From an uncultured Actinomyces sp. (lineage in GTDB: Bacteria > Actinomycetota > Actinomycetes > Actinomycetales > Actinomycetaceae): a DNA stretch of 15,812 nt. Below are positions 7,108-13,970 of this stretch, piece after piece. The notes under the pieces are model-generated. The model saw only the letters and a program-made list of their open reading frames with translations. It was not told the origin of the DNA and ran no database searches. The stretch spans positions 1-15,812 of the forward strand of contig USPB01000016.1 of NCBI GenBank assembly GCA_900556405.1. The letters run 5' to 3'. The number at the start of each line of letters is the position of its first letter. The first letter of the stretch is position 1. Made by a program: the position numbers and the translations under genes.

Positions 7108-9157
7108 TCCAGCGCCCCGAGGGCGCAAAGGTTGCGCGTCGACCATCAATAACCTGCGTCCCGGTGACCATGGCGCCCGTGTCGTTCATGTAGTACCAGG
7201 ACCCACCGTCCTGGATCCACCCCGTGGCCATGACGCCAGAGCCGGGGAAGTAATACCAGGACCCACCCACGTTCTGCCAACCGACAGTCATCGCGCCCGA
7301 TGAGCTCATGTAGTACCAGGCGTCACCATCGCGCAGCCAGCCTGAGACCATCTTCCCGGATTCGTTCATGTAGTACCAGGAACCACCGTCCTGGATCCAC
7401 CCGGTGGCCATCGTGCCCGCACCATCGAAGTAGTACCAGGAGCCGTCGATACTCTGCCAGCCCGTGACCATAGCGCCAGAGGAACGCATGTAGTACCAGC
7501 GCTCGTCGACCTTCTGCCAGCCTGTGAGCATCGCGCCGGTCGACTCGTCCAAGCGGTACCAGGTCCCTCGGTCGGCGAACCATCCGGTTGAGGCGCGACC
7601 GTCGACGAAATAGTGCCAGTTCCCATCGACGCTCTGCCACCCTTGCGCGGTCGGGTTCCCCTTGTCGTCGAGGTAGTATCGGGAGCTTCCGTCGTAGATC
7701 CACCCCGTCGCCATAGCACCGGTGGAATCCATCCAGTACCAGGTGCCGCGATCGTTCACCCACTGGCTCGTCGCACAATAGGGGTGATCCGCGAAGAAGT
7801 ACCAGGTGCCTGACCAGCTCTTCCACCAGCCGTACGTCGACTGGGGGCGCCCGCCCTGGAACCACCACGCCCGCGGCGTGACGCCCTGGTAGTACTCGTG
7901 TCCCCAAGAAGCGGCTGACAGGTCGTTGTAGCTGATGCCCGATTCGCTAAAGGTTCCCACGACGGCGGGAATGCGCGCCTTGTCCCACAGGTCAGCGGTT
8001 GGCGCCCATGACACGGTGCCGCTGACAGTGACCGATGTCGTCAGGCGGTCCGGGGTCACCCATTCGGGGTTCGTCTGAATGATCATCGAGGGCGAGAGGG
8101 TGGCCATAAACGACTCTGAGTTCGAGGTCGCCAGGCCGTGATGCCCCGCCTTGAGCATGTCAACGTGCCCGACGACGGCCGCTATCCGATCCTCGAGGTC
8201 TCCCTCGATCTCGAGGTCAGCGGCGAGGAATGCGCGGTGCCCGAAGGCCGAGACAACGCTCCCCCAGCCGAGCAGGTTCGCATCGCGAATGGGGTGGCGC
8301 TGGTAGGACTCCTGGGGATCAAAGGGAATGAGCTGAACGTCCATGTCGCCGAGCTGCACGTGCGTGTCGTAGTTCCGTACGTGTTGGACGAGCTGCGCGC
8401 CGTAGCTGCGCTGCGCCCAGGAGGCGGCGGCAATCATGCGGTCATAGACCCACTGGTTGTCCCAGAGCGCATTCGGGTTTGAGATCCAGGCGTCGGAGTA
8501 TTCCGGGCTGAAGATAACCTGCGGGTGGAAGCGGTAGATGATGTCGTCCGCATTATCGATATGGTCCGAGTGAGGGTGGGTGCCCAGGTAGAAAGCAAGG
8601 TTCGAGGAGGTCACCCCCTGGGATGACATGTAGTCCAGGATCCGCTGCGTGTCCCCCTTGGACGCCGGGGTGGTCCCCGGTCGCAGGGGGTAGCGGGGGT
8701 CGGAGCCGTCGGGCGCACCCTGCCCCTCGCCTCCGTCGATCATGCCGAATACTCCCTTGGATTCGAGCAGGATTGCGTCCGATCCCTGGGTGGAGATGAC
8801 ATGAACGCGGGTCGGTCCAGAGGTTCCGGGATAGACGTAGGTGTGAACGTCGGCGCTCTCCTCCTGGGACGAGGCCGTGGCTGCGTCGGCGGACTCGGTG
8901 GAGTCGGCGGATTCGGAGGCGTCGGACGCGTCGGAGGCGTCAGCGCCGTCCGAGGCCGCACGGTCCTGGGAGTCGGCCGGATCGGCCACCCCGGCGTCCG
9001 AGCGTGACAGGTCACGGTCGGCGGACTGTGCGTCGCCGCCCATTTCCTGACCGTCTAGTGGCGCGGCGATAGTGGAGGGAGCGAGGCTGGCGATGAGAAT
9101 TCCTGACACTATGGCCAGTCCAAGCCGCTGCCACAGCTGTCCGTGACGAAGTTTCAT
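7094..9157 (-). CDS. Secreted metallo-beta-lactamase-fold protein with C-terminal cell-wall-binding repeats (Pce/CbpE-like)
   Basis: The product has 687 residues. A Sec signal peptide covers about 1-31, and an Asp/Ser/Ala-rich low-complexity spacer about 40-105. A metallo-beta-lactamase domain covers about 110-420, with metal-ligand motif HPHSDH (194-199), Asp314 in LAADLE and His339-His340 in GHHG. From about 442 to the end there are about 11 aromatic repeats of the type TGWxxxxGxWYYMxxxGAM, the CW_binding_1 choline- or glucan-binding family, plus a degenerate last copy. The same order (MBL domain then choline-binding repeats) is found in pneumococcal phosphorylcholine esterase Pce/CbpE. A phosphodiesterase acting on surface phosphocholine or another surface polymer is the best inference, with anchoring through the repeats. 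The ligand in this organism is unknown. The ATG at 9157 has an AAGGTG ribosome site. It probably has its own promoter. Confidence 0.88.
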   Translation of the reverse strand: MKLRHGQLWQRLGLAIVSGILIASLAPSTIAAPLDGQEMGGDAQSADRDLSRSDAGVADPADSQDRAASDGADASDASDASESADSTESADAATASSQEESADVHTYVYPGTSGPTRVHVISTQGSDAILLESKGVFGMIDGGEGQGAPDGSDPRYPLRPGTTPASKGDTQRILDYMSSQGVTSSNLAFYLGTHPHSDHIDNADDIIYRFHPQVIFSPEYSDAWISNPNALWDNQWVYDRMIAAASWAQRSYGAQLVQHVRNYDTHVQLGDMDVQLIPFDPQESYQRHPIRDANLLGWGSVVSAFGHRAFLAADLEIEGDLEDRIAAVVGHVDMLKAGHHGLATSNSESFMATLSPSMIIQTNPEWVTPDRLTTSVTVSGTVSWAPTADLWDKARIPAVVGTFSESGISYNDLSAASWGHEYYQGVTPRAWWFQGGRPQSTYGWWKSWSGTWYFFADHPYCATSQWVNDRGTWYWMDSTGAMATGWIYDGSSRYYLDDKGNPTAQGWQSVDGNWHYFVDGRASTGWFADRGTWYRLDESTGAMLTGWQKVDERWYYMRSSGAMVTGWQSIDGSWYYFDGAGTMATGWIQDGGSWYYMNESGKMVSGWLRDGDAWYYMSSSGAMTVGWQNVGGSWYYFPGSGVMATGWIQDGGSWYYMNDTGAMVTGTQVIDGRRATFAPSGRWIDLP
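7141..7500 (-). repeat. Tandem 60-bp repeats encoding the cell-wall-binding modules
   Basis: A near-constant TAGTACCAGG (plus strand) recurs exactly every 60 bp at 7191, 7251 (TAATACCAGG), 7311, 7371, 7431 and 7491, each encoding the WYY core. A higher-order period of 180 bp is also visible: 20 bases at 7203-7222 are identical to 7383-7402, and protein repeats 9-10-11 resemble 6-7-8. This indicates block duplication of three modules. Confidence 0.8.
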
Positions 9158-9203
9158 GAGGGCACCTTGATGGGAATGGGCCGTGAGACGCTGACCCTCC
9201 CAA

Positions 9204-9231
9204 ACTATACCCTCTGTGGCATTACTTACAA
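9204..9231 (-). promoter_or_regulatory. Putative promoter of the secreted MBL/repeat gene
   Basis: On the minus strand TTGTAA (9231-9226) and TATAGT (9209-9204) are separated by 16 bp, in the 75-bp gap after mobA. The -10 matches the consensus at five of six bases. The -35 overlaps the TTACTTACAAA motif (plus strand 9222-9232) that also occurs upstream of the regulator-MoaD gene. Confidence 0.5.
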
Positions 9232-9232
9232 A

Positions 9233-9847
9233 TCAGTTGCCCAGAAAATCCTGCCACCAGGCCACATCCTCGGGGGTGTCGATGTCCCGGCAGACGTCAG
9301 CGTCAACCCTGACCCGCTCGAGCGCGAGCGCGCGCAGCACCCGACGCACCCCCACGCCGCGCACGGAGCCGAGGGCGGCCACGGCCTCGTCGATAACGCG
9401 ACGCAGCGCCCCCGCGCGGTAGACGCTCATGAGGTACTGATCGAAAGGCTGCGGATCGCCGCCGCGCACGATACGACCCTCAACCCCCTCACCCAACGCA
9501 GGTTCGAGGAGGGCAGGCAGGAAAGCACCCACACCGGGCGCATCGACGGAGACCACGACAACCAGAACGTCGTCGTCGACGCCCAGCGCGCGCAAGCCCG
9601 CATCGATACCGGCCAGCGGGCCACCGCTCGGCGGATCCTCGAGCGTGCGCACGACCCCTTCCGGGACGCGCACGGTCGGGGGCACGACGGCCACGCATCC
9701 CGCGCCGCACGCCTCCACCAAAACCCCGCACACGCGGTCGATCAAACGCACGCCACCCAGCGTCAGGTCGGGCTTCGACACGCCACCCAGGCGCTCGCCC
9801 CCGCCTCCGCCGACGACAATCGCCGCCACGTCAGCGCGCGGGGCCAC
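9233..9847 (-). CDS. mobA: MobA-like molybdenum cofactor guanylyltransferase
   Basis: This NTP-transferase would join GMP to molybdopterin to make the guanine-dinucleotide cofactor needed by NarG. From the chosen start it has 204 residues. It shows the nucleotide-binding loop VVGGGGGERLGGVSK (11-25), DPPSGGPLAGI (71-81), a putative metal-binding Asp in VSVDAP (99-104) and a C-terminal DIDTPEDV (188-195). All are typical of the MobA family. In-frame GTG codons at 9862, 9856 and 9847 are possible starts. I chose 9847 because only it has a ribosome site (GGGAG) at normal spacing and because the glycine loop then lies close to the N-terminus. The 9856 start would overlap the moeB stop as GTGA. 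It is the last gene of the cofactor cluster. Confidence 0.87.
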   Translation of the reverse strand: MAPRADVAAIVVGGGGGERLGGVSKPDLTLGGVRLIDRVCGVLVEACGAGCVAVVPPTVRVPEGVVRTLEDPPSGGPLAGIDAGLRALGVDDDVLVVVVSVDAPGVGAFLPALLEPALGEGVEGRIVRGGDPQPFDQYLMSVYRAGALRRVIDEAVAALGSVRGVGVRRVLRALALERVRVDADVCRDIDTPEDVAWWQDFLGN

Positions 9848-9852
9848 GGGGT

Positions 9853-10677
9853 TCACTCCCACGGGGCGAAAGTCAGCACGTCGGCACGCTGCGTCGCCGC
9901 ATCCATCATGAGGACACGCCCGATGAGCGGCTCACCGAAGCCCACCAGCACCTTGATAGCCTCCGTCGCCATCGCGGTGCCCGCCTGGCCGACGACGGGG
10001 CCAAGCACGCCGACTGTCGGCGAGGCCGGCGTCGTCCCAGGAGCAGGCTTGACCGGGTGCAGGCTGCGTAGCGTCAGCGGCGGCACGGGGGCCGGCGCCT
10101 GGGACCAGAAGACGCTCACCTGGAAGGCCATCGACACGACCGTGCCCCACACGAGCGGCACGCCCGAATCCGCGCAGTAGTCCGCCACCAGGTACTTCGC
10201 GTCGAAGTTATCCGTGCACTCCACAATCAGATCCCACTCGCGGCCGTGCTCATCCAGCCACTCGCGAGTCACATGCCCAAAGCGCTCAAAATGCACCGAC
10301 GAGTTGAGCCCACTGAGATGACGCACGGCTGAATCCGGCTTCGGATCCCCCACGTCGCCCTCGCCGTGCAGCAGCTGACGCTGCAGGTTCGACACCTCAA
10401 CAACGTCGGAGTCACAGATGCCGATCGTGCCAATGCCGGCCGCCGTCAGGTACAGGAGGACGGGCGAGCCGAGGCCACCTGCACCCACCACAAGCACGCG
10501 AGAGGCAGCCAGGCGCGCCTGACCGGCCTCGCCGATACCCGACACCAGCCAATTGCGACGGAAACGCTCCAGCGCAGGGTCCCCGGCCTCGTACGGGACA
10601 GGCGCATTGATGAGCGGAAGCGCAACCGAGCGGCCCGAGACGGCCACCTCACGCGAATAGGGATCGCCGATCGTCAT
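9853..10677 (-). CDS. moeB: MoeB/ThiF-family adenylyltransferase without zinc cysteines
   Basis: This 274-residue E1-like enzyme would adenylate the C-terminal Gly of MoaD before sulfur transfer. Visible motifs are the ATP loop GAGGLGS (65-71), the acidic GICDSDVVEVSNLQRQLLH (86-104), GDPKPDSA (110-117), CTDN (154-157) and GVLGPVVG (223-230). Its neighbours, MoaE and the regulator-MoaD fusion upstream and MobA downstream, support a MoeB role over ThiF. MoeB and ThiF usually bind one zinc through two CxxC pairs. Here the first pair position reads PAPVPPLTLRSLHP, and the chain ends without the second pair. The only cysteines are C88, C154 and C168. The start lies 1 bp after the moaE stop, which suggests coupled translation. 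A rhodanese domain is absent, so another protein must supply sulfur. Confidence 0.9.
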   Translation of the reverse strand: MTIGDPYSREVAVSGRSVALPLINAPVPYEAGDPALERFRRNWLVSGIGEAGQARLAASRVLVVGAGGLGSPVLLYLTAAGIGTIGICDSDVVEVSNLQRQLLHGEGDVGDPKPDSAVRHLSGLNSSVHFERFGHVTREWLDEHGREWDLIVECTDNFDAKYLVADYCADSGVPLVWGTVVSMAFQVSVFWSQAPAPVPPLTLRSLHPVKPAPGTTPASPTVGVLGPVVGQAGTAMATEAIKVLVGFGEPLIGRVLMMDAATQRADVLTFAPWE

Positions 10678-10678
10678 C

Positions 10679-11098
10679 TCACAGACCCGACCAGTTGTGC
10701 GAACCGTCGGACAGCTCCTGCTTCTTCCAGATCGGCAGCTTCGCCTTCACGTCCTCGACGATCGTCTCCACCGCGCGGAACGCCTGCGCGCGATGCTCCG
10801 CCGCAACGGCCACGACCATCGCATCGTCACCGATCTCCAGACGGCCCACGCGATGCCACGCCACAATGCAATGAACGCCGGGACGATCCCTCATTTCCGA
10901 GACAATTTCCCGCAGAATCTGCGGGGACGAGGGGTGCGACGAGTACTCGATCGCATCCACGCTCTCGCCACCGTCATGGTTACGAACCGCGCCGATGAAA
11001 GACGCGACGGCACCACAGGTGTCACGGCGAGCACTATTGATCAGCGCAGCCGCATCCAGGGGGTCCTCGGTAATACCGGTTGCAATCTCTGCGGACAT
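10679..11098 (-). CDS. moaE: Molybdopterin synthase catalytic subunit MoaE
   Basis: This is the large subunit of molybdopterin synthase, which inserts two sulfurs from MoaD thiocarboxylate into precursor Z (cPMP). The 139 residues show GAVASFIGAVRNHDGG (29-44), EYSSHP (51-56), HRVGRLEIGDDAMVVAVAAEHR (82-103) and VKAKLPIWKKQE (117-128). The last segment carries the lysines that act in catalysis in this family. The ATG at 11098 is preceded by a GGAGG ribosome site at good spacing. A TTG four codons upstream would overlap that site and is unlikely. MoaE needs MoaD as partner; the only MoaD in view is fused to the regulator immediately upstream. Confidence 0.95.
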   Translation of the reverse strand: MSAEIATGITEDPLDAAALINSARRDTCGAVASFIGAVRNHDGGESVDAIEYSSHPSSPQILREIVSEMRDRPGVHCIVAWHRVGRLEIGDDAMVVAVAAEHRAQAFRAVETIVEDVKAKLPIWKKQELSDGSHNWSGL

Positions 11099-11121
11099 GG
11101 GATCCTCCAATGATGGGAGAG

Positions 11122-11176
11122 ACTATACCCACATCCTACGATGAAGCGGTCAGGATTGTCTTACAACCCTGACCGC
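11122..11176 (-). promoter_or_regulatory. Palindromic operator or hairpin with putative moaE promoter
   Basis: A near-perfect palindrome spans 11146-11176. Its outer 9-bp arms are GCGGTCAGG and CCTGACCGC, followed by one mismatch and the inner pair TTGT-CTT-ACAA. On the minus strand AAGACA (11162-11157) and TAGGAT (11138-11133), 18 bp apart, could be a promoter whose -35 lies inside the palindrome. TATAGT at 11127-11122 is an alternative -10. The next bases are TTCATC, a poor U-tract, so an operator is favoured over a terminator for the upstream gene. Confidence 0.45.
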
Positions 11177-11199
11177 CCCACACAAATGACTAGTAAATC

Positions 11200-12195
11200 T
11201 CACCCACCGGCGAAGGGGGGCAGCACGTCAACGCGCGCACCCGGCGCGAGCTCGCTATCCGGGCGGGCCGAACGCTCGTTCACCAGGAAGCTCGACACGC
11301 TCAGGATGCGCGCCAGCTCGGGGCTCTCCGCGCTCAGCTGTTCAATGAGGTCACCGAGCGTTTCCGGCGTCTCGGACGAGGGCACCTCACGCACGTAGCC
11401 TCCGGCAGCCTCAGCGGCGCCACCGAAGAAGTGCAGCGTCGTCGACAGAGGCTTTGGATTCGCCTCGTTCAGCGGGCGAATGTAGATCGTCATGCGCAGC
11501 GGATCCATCGGATCAATATCAAGTGACCACGTGGCAAATCCCGTCGCCGTTCGCTCGAACACGCGCTCGACAATGCCGCGACGCAGTTCCAGCGCAAGGT
11601 CGTCCGGCGTGCCCGGCTCACTGAACGGGCACGCCGTCAGCACGACCGCCATCGGGTCGGTGTCATGAGGGATCGACGCGAAGCCCATCGCGTTCATGAA
11701 CAGGCGCACCTTGCCCAGGTGGGCCGCAATGTTGAAGGTGTCGCGCACCGGACGGCGACTCGGCGCGTGGCTATGATCCGGGACCTCCATCGTCTCGAGC
11801 GCGGCATCGGCCCACCGCGAGCCAATCTCACGCACAGACGCGGCAGGATCTGCCGCATCCGCACGCAACCAGGACAGCAAAGACGAGGTGAGCTGGTTCA
11901 GCATCTGGGCAGCGAAGGACGGATCCGCCGGAGTCGTCGTCGAATAGCCGAGCGCGGGACGGCCTCGCCCCGAGGAAGGAAGCTGCTGCTTCTCGACCAG
12001 GCCGAGCGCAAACAGGCCCTCGAGGGTCTCGCGCACGCTCGACACGTGCAAGCCGGCCTCCTGGGCCAGTTCTGCGACAGTGACGGGGCTCGCGTGGTGC
12101 GAAATGCGCTCCAGGAGAGCGTGCTGCGCGGGTGTCAGGGCAGCCATCGCGGCGAGTGTTTCAGCCAGGGGCCGAGAACGGGAGGTGTCATTCAT
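11200..12195 (-). CDS. Winged-helix transcriptional regulator fused to C-terminal MoaD sulfur-carrier domain
   Basis: This 331-residue protein has three parts. Residues about 18-85 form a winged helix (TVAELAQEAGLHVSSVRETL, 39-58, then a GRGRPALGY wing). Residues about 90-245 resemble the ligand or cluster-sensing part of COG2345/SufR-like regulators, with ACPF (188-191) but only one cysteine in the whole chain. Residues about 250-331 are a ubiquitin-like MoaD domain: LHFFGGAAEAAGG (254-266), TLGDLIEQL (279-287), FLVNE (303-307), and the end PPFAGG with the diglycine that MoeB adenylates and a thiocarboxylate forms on. The start at 12195 was chosen because an AGAGGA ribosome site lies 6 bases upstream; an ATG at 12216 is possible. 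The gene precedes moaE and moeB, its expected biochemical partners. Whether the protein serves as synthase subunit, cofactor-status sensor or both is inference. Confidence 0.88.
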   Translation of the reverse strand: MNDTSRSRPLAETLAAMAALTPAQHALLERISHHASPVTVAELAQEAGLHVSSVRETLEGLFALGLVEKQQLPSSGRGRPALGYSTTTPADPSFAAQMLNQLTSSLLSWLRADAADPAASVREIGSRWADAALETMEVPDHSHAPSRRPVRDTFNIAAHLGKVRLFMNAMGFASIPHDTDPMAVVLTACPFSEPGTPDDLALELRRGIVERVFERTATGFATWSLDIDPMDPLRMTIYIRPLNEANPKPLSTTLHFFGGAAEAAGGYVREVPSSETPETLGDLIEQLSAESPELARILSVSSFLVNERSARPDSELAPGARVDVLPPFAGG

Positions 12196-12270
12196 CAATA
12201 GTCCTCTCTCCCTCATAATCAGCGGAAATGCACATGACGAGCATCACCAAACGGCTTTAAACCTGTTACG

Positions 12271-12281
12271 TTACTTACAAA
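12271..12281. promoter_or_regulatory. Shared motif TTACTTACAAA upstream of the regulator-MoaD gene
   Basis: The same 11 bases occur at 9222-9232, upstream of the secreted MBL gene, and the core CTTACAA occurs at 11160-11166 upstream of moaE. All three lie about 60-85 bp before a minus-strand start codon. It could be a binding site of a common regulator. No clear -10 is placed relative to this copy. Confidence 0.35.
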
Positions 12282-12396
12282 GTGCTCTTTATTCTACCCA
12301 GCATACAAGCTGCTCCGCACGGCCAATGCCACCGAGTGGTCTCATTACGCGGGGTCGACGCACCTATTCACGCAGGTGACACCGCGCACCCCACGA

Positions 12397-12430
12397 TAAA
12401 GACTCGGGGGCGAGCTCTCGCCCGCCCCCG
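12397..12430 (-). terminator. Putative intrinsic terminator of the nar operon
   Basis: On the minus strand, about 70 bases after the narI stop, a very GC-rich hairpin forms from GGGGGCGGGCGAG and CTCGCCCCC. It is followed by a short T-rich stretch (GAGTCTTTATC). It would separate nar transcripts from the cofactor cluster. Confidence 0.6.
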
Positions 12431-12498
12431 GTCCCTCCGATCACCCGGCCACGGCCTCGCCCCTTCGGCAGGACCGCGGCACGGGAACCGGCCATCGA

Positions 12499-13275
12499 TC
12501 AGTCAGACATGCCGCCGCGCGTCAGCTGGTGCTCGCGGCGCTCGTCGCGCGCACGGTAGACCACCGGGGGACGCGCCACGTAGCCGACCGGCGCGCTCAC
12601 CGCGTGCACGAGGCGGGTGAACGGCCAGATGCAGAAGAGCAGCAGACCGGCGACGATGTGCATCTTGAAGGTGAGGGGCACGTCAACCATCAGATGCGCC
12701 TGCGGGTGCAGGTAGAAGATCGACCGGAACCAGACGGAGATCGTCTCGCGGTAGTCGTAGCCGTCGTGCCCACCGAGCACCTGGTTGAGCAGCGTCGCCG
12801 TGCCGCCCAGGAGCACCGGGATGGTCAGCATGACGTAGGTGACGATATCCATGCGGGTCGTCGCCACGCGCACCGACTTGTACACCAGACGGCGGTAAAT
12901 CAGCATCGCGAGGCCGACGATCGTCATGATTCCGGCGATCGTACCGGGGATCGTCGCCATCAGGTGGTACACGTGCTCGGGCACGCCGGCCGCCTCGGTC
13001 CACGTCTTCGGGATCACGAGGCCGAGGATGTGACCCATGAACACGAAGAGAACACCGAAGTGGAACAGCGGCGACGCCCAGCGCAGGATGGTCGGCTCAT
13101 TCCACTGCGAGGAACGAGACGTCCAGCCGTACTGGTCCGTCTTGTAGCGCCACGCGAGGCCCACGATGAGGATCGCGAAGGACACGTAGGGCAGGACCAC
13201 CCAAAGGGCAATGTCCAGGAAGGACAGCGACTGCGTCTCGGCTGCAGACGCGGCATGCAAAAGTGCGGATTCCAT
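12499..13275 (-). CDS. narI: Respiratory nitrate reductase gamma subunit NarI (cytochrome b)
   Basis: NarI is the membrane di-heme cytochrome b that oxidises quinol and passes electrons to NarH. The 258-residue protein has five hydrophobic spans (about 22-41, 68-90, 107-128, 143-165, 204-225). The four heme-ligand histidines are visible as H72 and H82 (spacing 10) and H206 and H224 (spacing 18), the same spacing as H56/H66 and H187/H205 of E. coli NarI. The N-terminus is longer than in E. coli by about 16 residues. It starts 5 bp after the narJ stop with only a weak ribosome site, so coupled translation is likely. It is the last gene of narGHJI, closed by a terminator. Confidence 0.97.
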   Translation of the reverse strand: MESALLHAASAAETQSLSFLDIALWVVLPYVSFAILIVGLAWRYKTDQYGWTSRSSQWNEPTILRWASPLFHFGVLFVFMGHILGLVIPKTWTEAAGVPEHVYHLMATIPGTIAGIMTIVGLAMLIYRRLVYKSVRVATTRMDIVTYVMLTIPVLLGGTATLLNQVLGGHDGYDYRETISVWFRSIFYLHPQAHLMVDVPLTFKMHIVAGLLLFCIWPFTRLVHAVSAPVGYVARPPVVYRARDERREHQLTRGGMSD

Positions 13276-13280
13276 GAACG

Positions 13281-13970
13281 TTACCGTCCCATCGTTGTTT
13301 CGGAAGTCGGGGAGGGCGTGGCAGACAGATCGCCCACACCCACCAGCTCGGTGGGCGGCCCCTGGCTAATGAGCTTACGGAAGCCCTCAATGGTCTTTTC
13401 GTCCGGCTCGGGCAGCGTCGCGACCAGCGCATCCAGCAGCGGCGCGTACGGGGAGTCCGCGGCGCGCAGCGCCGTGCGGATCACCTCGATGCCCTCGCGG
13501 TTGGAGCGCAGCAGGCCCTCGGCGGTGCCCGTCTCGTCGAAGGCCGCGAACTCCAGGACCACCGGCAGGTGATCGGGCAGCTCCTCGCGGTCCATCTCGA
13601 AGCCGGCGCGGCGCAGCACCTCTTTGAACGCCAGGATTGCCTGGCCTCGTCCACGGGTGTCGCCGTGCGTGTAGTACGTCAGGCCGAGCGCGCACCGGCG
13701 GCGCTGGTCGAACGTCTCCACGTAGGTGGTCTGCATGGCGCGCAGGCCCGCGGCGCGAGCGTAGCTCACGAACGAGGCCAGGGCCGACGAGGCCGGCTCC
13801 GGCAGGTCCGCCAGAGCCTCCTCGACGGCGTTCAGCTTGGTCTCGAAGTCATCCCCCGGGTAGTCCAGGAGAACCGAGACCGCCATGCGCACGCCGCGCG
13901 CGTCCTGCGGATCCATCTCCGTGTCCGGAGCGGCCGTAGGAATGCGCGGAATGCCGACGAAAGTACTCAT
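13281..13970 (-). CDS. narJ: Nitrate reductase molybdenum cofactor assembly chaperone NarJ
   Basis: NarJ (TorD/NarJ family) binds apo-NarG in the cytoplasm and assists insertion of the molybdenum cofactor and an iron-sulfur cluster; it is not part of the final enzyme. The 229-residue protein carries the NarJ signatures VSVLLDYPGDDF (31-42), YVETFDQRRRCALGLTYY (83-100), GDTRGRGQAIL (103-113) and ELPDHLPVVLEFAA (130-143). Its ATG overlaps the narH stop as ATGA. The C-terminal tail is Pro/Ser/Thr-rich. Length is near the family norm. Confidence 0.96.
   Translation of the reverse strand: MSTFVGIPRIPTAAPDTEMDPQDARGVRMAVSVLLDYPGDDFETKLNAVEEALADLPEPASSALASFVSYARAAGLRAMQTTYVETFDQRRRCALGLTYYTHGDTRGRGQAILAFKEVLRRAGFEMDREELPDHLPVVLEFAAFDETGTAEGLLRSNREGIEVIRTALRAADSPYAPLLDALVATLPEPDEKTIEGFRKLISQGPPTELVGVGDLSATPSPTSETTMGR

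Larger units (their letters stand above)
12196..12498. other. Intergenic region between narI and the regulator-MoaD gene
   Basis: This 303-bp gap holds the narI terminator (12397-12430), the shared motif at 12271-12281 and the leader of the regulator-MoaD gene. TAGAAT on the minus strand near 12292-12297 is a possible -10 without a good -35. No protein or RNA gene is apparent. Confidence 0.6.

Noticed and set aside
7187..7560. Regularly spaced repeats that could suggest a CRISPR array
   Set aside because: The 60-bp period lies in frame within a coding sequence and encodes cell-wall-binding modules; the spacers are not unrelated sequences.
9143..10180. A 345-codon plus-strand frame spanning mobA and moeB
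   Set aside because: It is antisense to two genes with strong motifs, and its composition is a shadow pattern.
12336..12400. Possible small RNA or gene in the narI to regulator gap
   Set aside because: No convincing promoter, folded structure beyond the terminator, or coding pattern was seen.
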